From Candidatus Krumholzibacteriota bacterium (GTDB lineage: Bacteria > Krumholzibacteriota > Krumholzibacteriia > Krumholzibacteriales > WJIX01): a DNA stretch of 64,000 nucleotides. The stretch lies in NCBI GenBank assembly GCA_034520215.1, contig JAXHNR010000001.1, positions 982,560 to 1,046,559 of the forward strand, read 5' to 3'. Below are positions 9,444 through 17,637 of this stretch, one piece after another. Made by a program: the position numbers and the translations under genes. A model generated the notes under the pieces. The model was not told where the DNA came from and made no database searches. It was given only the letters and a program-made list of their open reading frames with translations. Position 1 is the first letter of the stretch. Every line of letters begins with the position of its first letter.

Positions 9444-10117
9444 TATCCACTCTCCACGAAGTAATTCTTAACTATATTTGCCAGTTGAGATCTAAGTTCT
9501 GTAAGCGAGGAAAAAAAAGGATCTATATTTGATAAGAGGTGTATCAACTCATCGTACTTTCCCTCAAAACCGTATAACCATGTACTAAAATCGTCAATAT
9601 TACCATAGGTTCTTCTTCTCGAGTCGATAAAATGGTAGAAGATGCTGCTCGAGGTCATATTGGGAATGGCATCAACTAAATCACCAGCTTTATAAATGGT
9701 TTTATTAGTGTCGAAGACAACTATTTGAGATGTTATGAAATGAAATTGTTCATCGATCTTACACCATGCAAAATGTTGAAGTTCATCCAGCCTCGCTTCA
9801 ATAATTTCAAGTAATCTTTCACGGAGTTTTTCAAGATCCGGGTATTCTGTAGGATCAATAATTCCAATTTGTTCCGCCAGAACCTTGTCATGCAGCGTGT
9901 GTCTTATCCAGGAAGCAAAATCGTTGTTATATTCAGGGTCATCGAATCTCGGCTGGAGAAGATTTCCCCAGAAATGATAGTATAGGCTTCCCGATTCCAC
10001 TTCCCCTATATTACGGTTGAGTTCTTTGAGATTTTGCGATTTTTTGCCTGTCGCCAGTGATGCTAAAGCGCAGTCCTTTATTTCGAAAGTTTTATTTGTA
10101 TTTTTTCCTTCAGGCAC
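9443..10117 (-). CDS. Duplicated-domain protein linked to trehalose genes (DUF5752-like)
   Basis: A 224-residue soluble protein starting at GTG (10117 on the minus strand) behind AAGGAG. I recall it as resembling DUF5752, a family often seen beside TreT, but could not search. The two halves resemble each other: SGSLYYHFW (residues 42-50) with TSSSIFYHFI (155-164), NDFASW (65-70) with DDFSTW (175-180), IDP (87-89) with IDP (198-200), then a closing LEKLRERLLEI / LTELRSQLANI helix. No catalytic motif is obvious. As first gene of the treT-otsB-otsA operon it may control or assemble trehalose enzymes; that is inference. Confidence 0.7.
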   Translation of the reverse strand: MPEGKNTNKTFEIKDCALASLATGKKSQNLKELNRNIGEVESGSLYYHFWGNLLQPRFDDPEYNNDFASWIRHTLHDKVLAEQIGIIDPTEYPDLEKLRERLLEIIEARLDELQHFAWCKIDEQFHFITSQIVVFDTNKTIYKAGDLVDAIPNMTSSSIFYHFIDSRRRTYGNIDDFSTWLYGFEGKYDELIHLLSNIDPFFSSLTELRSQLANIVKNYFVESG

Positions 10118-10176
10118 CTTTGCTCCTTGAAATCAGCTAACTATAAATAAATCATCAGGTACTTGTTACTGTCACT

Positions 10177-10205
10177 ATATTACATATTTATATGGTAGTT
10201 TGCAA
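10177..10205 (-). promoter_or_regulatory. Candidate sigma-70 promoter for the trehalose operon
   Basis: Read on the minus strand, TTGCAA (10205-10200), a 17-base spacer and TAATAT (10182-10177) form a moderate -35/-10 pair. It would start transcription about 50 bases before the first gene of the treT operon. The match is 4 of 6 in each box, so this is a candidate only. Confidence 0.45.
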
Positions 10206-10365
10206 TATTTATTCTCCAATGATATTATTTGTGAATGAGAATGGTTGAACAATTGTCTGTTATATAATACTGTTCGGAGATAGTAATAAGACAGCTGAGA
10301 AATAAGTACAGCATTCTTGCGATTATCTGTTTTTTCAAACATTTCTACAGAAAGGAAGTACTACT

Positions 10366-11097
10366 ATGAAAGGAGTTATATTGGCGGGAGGCCTTGGAAG
10401 CAGGCTTTTACCGCTCACAAAAATAACGAATAAACATTTATTGCCGGTATATAATAAACCTATGATCTTTTATCCGATAAAGTCGTTAATTAATGCCGGA
10501 ATAAAAGATATTCTGCTTGTAACGGGAGGTAATAACGCGGGGGATTTCCTGCGATTACTTGGAAACGGAAAAGATTTTGGATTGAAACATATAGACTATA
10601 CATATCAGGAGGGGGAAGGTGGAATCGCGGACGCTCTTAAGCTGGCGGAATATTTCGCCGGAGGAGAAAAGATTTGTGTAATCCTGGGAGATAATATTAT
10701 CGAAAAGAATTTTCAGAATGCGGTGAAAGATTTTAAAAAACAAAAAAAAGGCGCTAAAATTCTTTTGAAAGAGGTTCCTGATCCTGAACGTTTCGGCGTA
10801 CCGGTTATTGACGGTGATAAAGTTCTTCGCATAGAGGAAAAACCCAAAAAACCAAAATCTAAATACGCGGTTACGGGTATATACATGTATGACAATTCGG
10901 TGTTTGATATTGCCAGGTCGTTGAAACCCTCCGAAAGGGGGGAGCTTGAGATCACAGATGTTAATAATATCTTTATTGAACGTGGTGAGATGACTTGGGA
11001 TGTTCTGAATGGTTGGTGGACAGACGCCGGAACTTTCGAATCACTTCATCGTGCCAGTATGCTTGTCGCGAAAAGCGGGTCGAACAAGATGGATTAA
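10366..11097 (+). CDS. RmlA-like glucose-1-phosphate nucleotidyltransferase
   Basis: A 243-residue sugar-nucleotide pyrophosphorylase. The N-terminal signature LAGGLGSRLLPLTKITNKHLLPV is the nucleotide-binding loop of RmlA-type glucose-1-phosphate thymidylyltransferases, LGDNI near residue 107 is the metal/nucleotide site, and EKP near 163 is conserved. At 243 residues it is shorter than classical RmlA (about 290) and lacks the C-terminal helical part, as in the short subgroup seen in many bacteria and archaea. RmlD and RmlC homologues lie beside it in the opposite direction, supporting a dTDP-sugar role. RmlB is not in the window. Confidence 0.85.
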   Translation: MKGVILAGGLGSRLLPLTKITNKHLLPVYNKPMIFYPIKSLINAGIKDILLVTGGNNAGDFLRLLGNGKDFGLKHIDYTYQEGEGGIADALKLAEYFAGGEKICVILGDNIIEKNFQNAVKDFKKQKKGAKILLKEVPDPERFGVPVIDGDKVLRIEEKPKKPKSKYAVTGIYMYDNSVFDIARSLKPSERGELEITDVNNIFIERGEMTWDVLNGWWTDAGTFESLHRASMLVAKSGSNKMD

Positions 11098-11952
11098 TCA
11101 AATAAGTGTCGTTGTAATGTATTCCCCAAGGGCTTCTTTCCAGTCCCTCATAGGTTTTCTTTTGATCAATTCAAAATTATAATTCCTGAGTGCTTCCATC
11201 CTGGGCCTGGGAGCGGGAAGAGAGAAACAGTCTGAAGAGACGGGATTCAATTTGCAGTCGTTAATCCCCGCGATATTAAGAATTTCTTCTGCCACCTCAA
11301 AGCGGTTTACACATCCGTAATTAGCTGAATGGTATCTGCCGAAGAGGCCCGTCTTTAAGAAATCTGCAATTACAAGGGCAAGATCTTTTGTGTAGGTCGG
11401 AGAGCCGAATTTATCGTTTACTATATCAAGTTTTTTCTCTCGGCGAGCGAGGTTGAGTATTTTAGGCACAAATTTCTTATCCTCACTGCCGCCTCCGAAA
11501 AGCCAGCAGGTATAGAAAATATAAAACCTGCTGACTATATCACGGAGATACAACTCGCCGTGATACTTTGAAAGTCCGTAGATGCTTACAGGATCAGGAT
11601 TATCGTATTCAGTATAGGGTGTATCTTTACTCCCATTATAAATACTGCCCGTGCTTACATAAACCATTACGGATTGAGAAGACCTTGCCGCAAGGGCGAC
11701 ATTTCTGGTTCCCAGTGAATTTACTCTGAAGGCTTCGTCGGGGTTCAGCTCACAGGCATCTACATCGGTCATTGAAGCCAGATGAATAATAAAATCCGGA
11801 TTAAAATCTTTTATCTTTCGGCTTATCAGATCGGCGTTGCAGATATCGGTATCAGGGAGGTCGGTAGCAAGAACGTCATTCTTTTCTTTGAGAACAGGTG
11901 TGAGAGCCTTGCCGAGCATACCAGATGCTCCGGTTACGAATATTTTTGACAA
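11098..11952 (-). CDS. rmlD: dTDP-4-dehydrorhamnose reductase-like SDR enzyme
   Basis: A 284-residue NAD(P)-dependent extended SDR. The N-terminal VTGASGMLGKAL is the dinucleotide-binding loop, and YGLSK near residue 129 supplies the catalytic Tyr and Lys. The HLASMTDVDACE segment after the third strand is typical of RmlD, which makes the last reduction to dTDP-L-rhamnose. Length is typical. It follows an RmlC-like gene by 22 bases. Its stop codon abuts the stop of the convergent RmlA-like gene with no base between them. Confidence 0.88.
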   Translation of the reverse strand: MSKIFVTGASGMLGKALTPVLKEKNDVLATDLPDTDICNADLISRKIKDFNPDFIIHLASMTDVDACELNPDEAFRVNSLGTRNVALAARSSQSVMVYVSTGSIYNGSKDTPYTEYDNPDPVSIYGLSKYHGELYLRDIVSRFYIFYTCWLFGGGSEDKKFVPKILNLARREKKLDIVNDKFGSPTYTKDLALVIADFLKTGLFGRYHSANYGCVNRFEVAEEILNIAGINDCKLNPVSSDCFSLPAPRPRMEALRNYNFELIKRKPMRDWKEALGEYITTTLI

Positions 11953-11974
11953 TTTTCATTTCCCTTTCTATTTG

Positions 11975-12430
11975 CTATCCGTCCACGCGCTGCCAATTGT
12001 ACGGAATGTCATTATCATGCGGATGAATTCTGTGTTCGTCCGGATCCTCATAGTTGTAAGGCTCTGTAACTGTGTTTATAATTATTGACTCATCAGTACT
12101 TATACCTTTAAAGCCGTGACACACACCGGGCGGTATAGTCAAGCGTATTCGATTATGCCGGCCAACGAAAAATTCGTTCAATTCTCCCTTCGTGGGAGAA
12201 TCTTCTCTGTTATCATACAGTACAATTTTTACCATTCCGCTGATCGCCGTCATATAGTCTGTCTGTTTGTGATGATAATGCCATCCTTTTACGACGCCCG
12301 GGTAGCAGGTTGTCATATAGACCTGACCGAACTTTGTAAAACCGGGATCATCAGACCTTAGAATTTCCATAAGTCTGCCGCGTTCGTCAGGAATGACCTT
12401 TAACCTTTTTACACTCACTCCTTCTATCAT
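11975..12430 (-). CDS. rmlC: RmlC-like dTDP-4-dehydrorhamnose 3,5-epimerase
   Basis: A 151-residue cupin. PDERGRLMEILR near residue 15, WHYHHKQTDYM near 51 (cupin histidines) and IPPGVCHGFKG near 100 match the sugar-nucleotide epimerase family. It is shorter than classical RmlC (about 180 residues), so a related cupin isomerase is possible. It is the first gene of an rmlC-rmlD pair read from a good minus-strand promoter 45-70 bases upstream. Confidence 0.82.
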   Translation of the reverse strand: MIEGVSVKRLKVIPDERGRLMEILRSDDPGFTKFGQVYMTTCYPGVVKGWHYHHKQTDYMTAISGMVKIVLYDNREDSPTKGELNEFFVGRHNRIRLTIPPGVCHGFKGISTDESIIINTVTEPYNYEDPDEHRIHPHDNDIPYNWQRVDG

Positions 12431-12801
12431 ATAGTTTCCTCCGTCAAGGGATTTTTATTGTATCAAGAAATTCATACTAACTTCAAATTACATTTGTGTC
12501 AAGATAGCCGTTATAATTATTATCTGCTGTCAAAGGGTAGAGGCGGGAGATTTGAATTAATAACGGTTTACCAATGTTATACAAGATGTAATTCAGCGGG
12601 AAAATATAATGTTTTTCGATTCATAGGTTTCAGAATTCAAATATTTTCCTGTTTTCAAAGAAATATTGCAAAATCAACAAATAATTGCCTGTAGGGGTAG
12701 AATTATGTTGTTATAAATGCTATACTAAATTGTGAATGTGCGTGACATAATACATTAATTATTCATTATGCTGACAAGACGAAAGCAGAGGACCGTAAAA
12801 T
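12431..12801. other. Divergent intergenic region between rmlC and the aminotransferase operon
   Basis: This 371-base AT-rich stretch separates divergent operons. It holds the minus-strand promoter listed separately. On the plus side I see only weak promoter-like sequence near 12744-12770 (GTGACA, then CATTAT after 16 bases). A 78-residue frame at 12458-12694 has no ribosome site or recognisable sequence and I do not call it a gene. Confidence 0.6.
12474..12502 (-). promoter_or_regulatory. Sigma-70 type promoter for rmlC-rmlD
   Basis: On the minus strand TTGACA (12502-12497) is a perfect -35 box, followed after exactly 17 bases by TAGTAT (12479-12474), a 4/6 -10 box. Predicted transcription starts near 12467, leaving a leader of about 37 bases before rmlC. 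Confidence 0.7.
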
Positions 12802-13908
12802 ATGAATAATATCCCTTTTTTTAATCTTACCGAAGGAATAAGCAAGGTTCGCGATGAAATTGACGGAGCAATTGCTGAAGTTATAGATAATTCCGCTTTT
12901 GTCCTTGGACCTGGTGTTGAACGTTTTGAGAGTGATTTTGCCGATTACTGCGGAGTTAAAGGCTGTGCCGGAACGAGTAGTGGAACGACGGCGCTTCAGC
13001 TCGCACTAACCGGGTTTGGTATTGGAAGAGGGGATGAAGTAATAACCGTACCTAATACTTTTATAGCGACAGTTGAAGCGATTGCCATCACAGGGGCTAA
13101 GCCGGTTCTTGTTGATGTTCTTGAGGATACAGCGCTAATAGATCCCGCTAAACTGGAAGAAGCAGTGACACCCGAGACAAAAGCTATAATACCCGTACAT
13201 TTATTCGGGCAGTGTTGTGATATGGATCCCGTGATGGAGACAGCACGGAAACACGGACTCAAAGTGATAGAGGATTCTTGCCAGGCGCACGGAGCCCAAT
13301 ATAAAGGGAGAAAAGCGGGTTCACTCGGGGATGCCGCTGCATTCTCTTTTTACCCGAGTAAAAATCTCGGCGCATTTGGCGAGGGAGGAGCTGTAACATC
13401 AGAAGATGAAGAATTTATAGACAGGATAAAGGCTTTGAGACATCACGGCCAGCTTAATAAAAACGAACATTCAATTCTTGGATACAACTATCGACTTCCC
13501 GCCATCCAGGCGGCTGTTTTGAGAGTTAAATTAAAACACCTGGATGAAGCGAACTCAAAACGCAGAGACCTTGCAAAAAGGTACAGAGATAATCTTGAAG
13601 ACCTTCCGTTATGGTTCCAGCATGAGCAGGAAGAATGTAATGCTGTTTATCACCTTTTCCCCATAGGATATATGAATAAGCCGGAATTAACAGAAGCCCT
13701 TGACAGATCCCAGATTGGCTGGGGTGAACATTACCCCTTACCGGTTCACCTTCATCCTGTTTTTTCTGATCTTGGATACAGTGAAGGTTCTTTCCCCGTG
13801 GCGGAAGGCATAATGAAAATGAGTATAACACTGCCTATGTTCCCGGAATTGGAATTTCGGCAGGTGGATAAAGTTTGCGAAGTTATAAGGAGTGTTTTAT
13901 CCGGTTAA
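12802..13908 (+). CDS. DegT/DnrJ/EryC1-family sugar aminotransferase (WbpE/WlbC-like)
   Basis: A 368-residue PLP enzyme that transfers an amino group from glutamate to a keto-sugar nucleotide. AGTSSGTTALQLAL near residue 56 binds the cofactor phosphate, EDSCQAHGA near 156 holds the conserved Asp, and FYPSKNLGAFGEGG near 183 contains the PLP lysine. Length is normal. It opens a plus-strand operon with a Gfo/Idh dehydrogenase and a hexapeptide acetyltransferase, which points to the 3-amino step in making UDP-2,3-diacetamido-2,3-dideoxy-glucuronic acid. Other 3- or 4-amino sugars remain possible. Confidence 0.85.
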   Translation: MNNIPFFNLTEGISKVRDEIDGAIAEVIDNSAFVLGPGVERFESDFADYCGVKGCAGTSSGTTALQLALTGFGIGRGDEVITVPNTFIATVEAIAITGAKPVLVDVLEDTALIDPAKLEEAVTPETKAIIPVHLFGQCCDMDPVMETARKHGLKVIEDSCQAHGAQYKGRKAGSLGDAAAFSFYPSKNLGAFGEGGAVTSEDEEFIDRIKALRHHGQLNKNEHSILGYNYRLPAIQAAVLRVKLKHLDEANSKRRDLAKRYRDNLEDLPLWFQHEQEECNAVYHLFPIGYMNKPELTEALDRSQIGWGEHYPLPVHLHPVFSDLGYSEGSFPVAEGIMKMSITLPMFPELEFRQVDKVCEVIRSVLSG

Positions 13909-13963
13909 TTGTATTTTTTACAAAGGAGGGGAAAACAGATATTTGCTAACTGGGTGACTGAAA

Positions 13964-14722
13964 TTGAGACAGGATGACATCGAAATTAGGCGAGATTCCA
14001 TGGCGTTAGCTAAAATCAAGGAATTAAATTCATCTAAAAGGCGTCACAACGAAAGCAGCAGTCAGAATTGCAGTCGGTTAGGGTTGTTTCAGAAAACCGT
14101 AAAGCGCGTTGTTGATATACTTGTTTCTATTATTGTACTCATAGTTGGATTACCATTTTTCCTTGCAATAATCATTCTTATTAAGGTAACATCGAAAGGT
14201 CCGGGGTTTTTTAAGCAGGATCGTGTCGGAAAGAACGGCAGGATATTTACTTTCCTGAAGTTGAGAACTATGAAGGTCGATTCCGACAATTCACGACATA
14301 AAGAGTTCTGCAGAAAGTTTATAGAAAATGAGAATTTCGGCGTTGAAATAGAAGGCAAGGATCATAAAGTATTCAAGATCGTGGATGATCCTCGCGTAAC
14401 GGGAGTTGGAAAGTTTTTAAGGAAGACCGGCTTGGATGAACTCCCGCAATTTATTAATATTCTCAAAGGTGAAATGACTCTGGTCGGTCCCAGACCACCG
14501 CTGAAGTATGAATATAAATACTACAATAACTGGCATAAGCAGAGACTCAACGTAAAACCGGGACTTACGGGATTATGGCAGGTTAGTGGAAGAAGCCGCG
14601 TTTCTTTTCATGAGATGGTAATGCTCGATTTGTACTATATAGAAAATTGTTCTTTGATGATGGATCTTAAAATTGTTTTAAAAACGATACCAGTGATATT
14701 CACAGGTTCGGGGGGTTATTAA
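13964..14722 (+). CDS. Bacterial priming sugar transferase (polyprenyl glycosylphosphotransferase)
   Basis: A 252-residue protein with a charged N terminus, one hydrophobic hairpin (residues ~45-75) and the full cytosolic catalytic domain: FKQDRVGKNGRIFTFLKLRTM, TGLDELPQFINILKGEM and LVGPRPP, then KPGLTGLWQVSGR. It would transfer a sugar-1-phosphate to undecaprenyl phosphate and so start a glycan repeat unit. The TTG start at 13964 is uncertain: the best AAGGAGG (13922) lies too far upstream and an in-frame stop at 13955 blocks extension; ATG 14000 is an alternative. It sits between the aminotransferase and the dehydrogenase. Confidence 0.88.
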   Translation: MRQDDIEIRRDSMALAKIKELNSSKRRHNESSSQNCSRLGLFQKTVKRVVDILVSIIVLIVGLPFFLAIIILIKVTSKGPGFFKQDRVGKNGRIFTFLKLRTMKVDSDNSRHKEFCRKFIENENFGVEIEGKDHKVFKIVDDPRVTGVGKFLRKTGLDELPQFINILKGEMTLVGPRPPLKYEYKYYNNWHKQRLNVKPGLTGLWQVSGRSRVSFHEMVMLDLYYIENCSLMMDLKIVLKTIPVIFTGSGGY

Positions 14723-14747
14723 CGCGGAGGGGAAGATAGGAGTTGAT

Positions 14748-15791
14748 TTGCTGACTGTTGGAATAATCGGTTGCGGGTACTGGGGGCCAAACCTCATACG
14801 TAATTTTATTAATCTTGATGATGTACGAGTCAAAACATGCTCTGATTTACTCGACGAGCGGTTAAATCACATGAAAAAAATATATCAGTCGATTGAAACA
14901 ACAAAGGATTACAAGGATATTATTAATGATTCTGAAATCGACGCCGTAGTTGTGGCGACACCTGTCTCGACCCATTTTAAGCTGGCAGAGGAAGCTCTCA
15001 ACGCGGGAAAACATGTTTTTTGTGAGAAACCGCTTACGAATAAAATAGAAGATGGCATAAGACTGATAAAACTGGCTGATGAGAAAGAATTAACATTGCT
15101 TGTGGGGCACACATTTGTTTATACCGCAGCTGTAAACAAAATGAAGGAAGTTATCGAATCCGGGGAACTTGGAGAAATATACTACCTTTCATCATCGAGG
15201 TTGAATCTCGGCCTCTTTCAGAAAGATATTAATGTTGTTTGGGATTTAGCACCCCATGACATTTCTATTATTAATTATATACTAGGCGATTCCCCGGTAT
15301 CAGTTTCTTCGTCCGGCTTCTCTTATATAAGATCCCCAATAGAGGATGTGGGTTTCTTAACGCTGAGATATCCCGATTCTATTGTTGCTAATCTGCATGT
15401 ATCGTGGCTGAATCCAAATAAAATAAGAACAACGACCGTTGTGGGAAGCAAGAAAATGCTTGTGTATGATGATATTTCGAGTCTGGAAAAGATTCGTATA
15501 TATGATAAAGGAGTTGATGTCATTCCGCATTATGATACTTTCGGAGAATTTCATCTGTCATACAGGTATGGTGATATAGATATTCCGAAGCTTATAGACA
15601 AGGAACCGTTGAAGGTTGAATGTCAGCATTTCATCGATTGTATACATACAAAAGGTGTTCCTCTAAGTAGCGGCAGAGACGGGTTAGAAGTAATGCTGGT
15701 TCTCGATAGCGCTGGAAAATCGATGAGGCAGCAAAACAAAGAAGTAAAAATCGAATATCCCGATATATTGAGTGATTCTAATCGAAGATAG
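14748..15791 (+). CDS. Gfo/Idh/MocA-family sugar-nucleotide dehydrogenase (WlbA/WbpB-like)
   Basis: A 347-residue NAD-dependent oxidoreductase. TTG start at 14748 with AGGAG five bases upstream. The Rossmann loop is [13 protein letters not shown] at residues 7-19, and FCEKPLT near residue 93 is the family's catalytic-lysine motif. [12 protein letters not shown] near 168 is the conserved His/Asp region. In this operon it would oxidise C-3 of a UDP-GlcNAc-uronate before amination by the DegT enzyme. The next gene begins 20 bases before its stop. Confidence 0.85.
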   Translation: MLTVGIIGCGYWGPNLIRNFINLDDVRVKTCSDLLDERLNHMKKIYQSIETTKDYKDIINDSEIDAVVVATPVSTHFKLAEEALNAGKHVFCEKPLTNKIEDGIRLIKLADEKELTLLVGHTFVYTAAVNKMKEVIESGELGEIYYLSSSRLNLGLFQKDINVVWDLAPHDISIINYILGDSPVSVSSSGFSYIRSPIEDVGFLTLRYPDSIVANLHVSWLNPNKIRTTTVVGSKKMLVYDDISSLEKIRIYDKGVDVIPHYDTFGEFHLSYRYGDIDIPKLIDKEPLKVECQHFIDCIHTKGVPLSSGRDGLEVMLVLDSAGKSMRQQNKEVKIEYPDILSDSNRR

Positions 15792-16419
15792 GATTTTTAA
15801 ATTGATTTCTGAGAATATTATTACGGGGAGCGGTTTATCCGCGGATAAAAACACGGTAATAGGATATTTATCGCCCAGGGATGGGGTGGAAGATAAATTG
15901 ATTATCGGAGACGAAGCTCGCGTAAGAAGCGGGAGTGTAATATATGCCGGTTCCACTATAGGTAATGGATTAGAAACCGGGCATAATGTGGTTCTGCGGG
16001 AAGAAAATGAGATTGGAAATGGATTTTCTATCTGGAATAACTCTGTTGTAGATTACGGGTGCAGAATAGGAAATAATGTAAAGATCCACTGTAATATTTA
16101 TGTTGCTCAGTTTACGGTAATAGAGGATGAAGTCTTTATGGCTCCCGGGGTGACTATTGCTAACGATATCCACCCGGGCTGCCCTGATTCGCGTGAATGT
16201 ATGCGCGGTCCGATTCTTAAACGAGCATGCCGGCTCGGAGTAAATGTTACAGTATTACCTTATGTTACAATTGGTGAAAAAACTCTTATCGGAGCAGGAT
16301 CTGTTGTCACAAAAGATATTCCTCCCGGTGTTGTAGCTTTTGGTAATCCCGCCAAAACATACTCGAAACTTTCTGACCTCACCTGTAAGACAGGAAGAAG
16401 AGAAGCCCCCTATAGGTAA
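15772..16419 (+). CDS. Hexapeptide-repeat acetyltransferase (WlbB/WbpD-like)
   Basis: A 215-residue left-handed beta-helix protein with many imperfect [LIV]-G-x4 repeats from residue 40 to 190. The segment [14 protein letters not shown] near residue 122 carries the catalytic His, and the C-terminal turns include [23 protein letters not shown]. It fits N-acetyltransferases acting on 3-amino sugar nucleotides after aminotransferase and dehydrogenase steps, both of which are just upstream. The GTG start overlaps the previous gene by 20 bases; TTG at 15802 would remove that overlap and is equally possible. Confidence 0.82.
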   Translation: MILIEDRIFKLISENIITGSGLSADKNTVIGYLSPRDGVEDKLIIGDEARVRSGSVIYAGSTIGNGLETGHNVVLREENEIGNGFSIWNNSVVDYGCRIGNNVKIHCNIYVAQFTVIEDEVFMAPGVTIANDIHPGCPDSRECMRGPILKRACRLGVNVTVLPYVTIGEKTLIGAGSVVTKDIPPGVVAFGNPAKTYSKLSDLTCKTGRREAPYR

Positions 16420-16431
16420 AGGTTCTCACTG

Positions 16432-17583
16432 ATGTTAAATTCACCAGACAGCGGGAAAATATTCTTTCTTGCCTCCTCTCTTGTTACGGGTGGAGCGGAA
16501 GTTATAGTCAGGGACCTGGCGGAGTATATTTCATACACCGGATTTGAGGTTCAGTTTTTATGCCTTCACAGGCCCGGCCAAATCGGCAGAGAATTGATAG
16601 ATTCCGGCTTCGAAGTTAAAAGCGGAATTTCACGTGGAAGGTTTGACTTCGGGACATATTTCAGATTATTTAGAATATTCAATAAAAACAAGGAAGCGGT
16701 TCTTTTTTCGCTGGATCATCATAATGCTATATTCTGGGGGGCCCTTGCCGCTAAAGCCGCCCGATTAAACAAAACGGTTTTATCCCTTCATTCAACCAGA
16801 TTATCCGGAGAAGACCGTAATTTTAATATTATTGACAGATTAGTTCTGCCCGTGTATAAGAAAATAATTGCTTTATCGAAGAGGCATGCCGAATATCTTG
16901 TGGAAGAGGAAGGAATAAATAAGGGTCGTGTGACAATTATTAATAACGGTGTGGATATCCATAGATTCCATCCAATTGATTCTGAAGGAGAGAGAAAAGA
17001 ATATAAAAGAAAATTCTCAATCCCTGAAAACAATCTCGCCGTTACTATAGTAGCGGCTATCAGGCCTGAAAAGAATCATGACATATTTCTTGACGCCGCT
17101 TTTTCAATTTCAAAAAAGAGGAGAGATATCACATTTATAATCGCGGGTGATGGTAAAGGGAGAATGAGATTGGAGAAAAAAGTGGATGAAATGTCAATTA
17201 AAGACAGAGTGATCTTTCTTGGAAACAGGAATGATATCCCGGAAATTCTTTCAGCTACAGATATATCGGTACTGTGTTCTGATATGGAGATATTACCGTT
17301 GACTGTGCTTGAAGCCATGTCTGCCGGGTTACCTGTTATCTCTACGGATGTTGGATCTCTTTCTGAAATAATCCGTAATGGCAGAGACGGTGTGCTGATA
17401 GATTCGAAAGACGCCGTTTCTTTGGCCGGGGCAATTGAAAAACTTGCGGATGATAAAGGGACGCGTTTGGAAATGGGCAAAAGTGCTAGAGAAAGAATAT
17501 TGGAAAGATTTACAAAAAAAACTATGTTGAAACAGTATAAAAAACTTTTTAAAGAATTATCTTTTACTACTAAAGAAAATTAA
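16432..17583 (+). CDS. GT4 family glycosyltransferase
   Basis: A 383-residue GT-B enzyme beginning 12 bases after the acetyltransferase. The N-terminal VTGGAEVIVRDLAEY loop is typical of GT4 transferases in O-antigen and capsule loci. The second domain opens with VAAIRPEKNHD near residue 207 and carries the donor motif SDMEILPLTVLEAMSAGLPVIS near 283, with EVxS-type closing region. Sugar specificity is unknown. Confidence 0.87.
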   Translation: MLNSPDSGKIFFLASSLVTGGAEVIVRDLAEYISYTGFEVQFLCLHRPGQIGRELIDSGFEVKSGISRGRFDFGTYFRLFRIFNKNKEAVLFSLDHHNAIFWGALAAKAARLNKTVLSLHSTRLSGEDRNFNIIDRLVLPVYKKIIALSKRHAEYLVEEEGINKGRVTIINNGVDIHRFHPIDSEGERKEYKRKFSIPENNLAVTIVAAIRPEKNHDIFLDAAFSISKKRRDITFIIAGDGKGRMRLEKKVDEMSIKDRVIFLGNRNDIPEILSATDISVLCSDMEILPLTVLEAMSAGLPVISTDVGSLSEIIRNGRDGVLIDSKDAVSLAGAIEKLADDKGTRLEMGKSARERILERFTKKTMLKQYKKLFKELSFTTKEN

Positions 17584-17637
17584 GTAAAAGAATATCATTT
17601 ATAGTTTATTATGATCGCTATTAGAAGGTAGATAAAT

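Noticed and set aside
12458-12694. 78-residue plus-strand frame between rmlC and the aminotransferase
   Set aside because: No ribosome site, no recognisable sequence, and it overlaps the rmlC promoter on the other strand.
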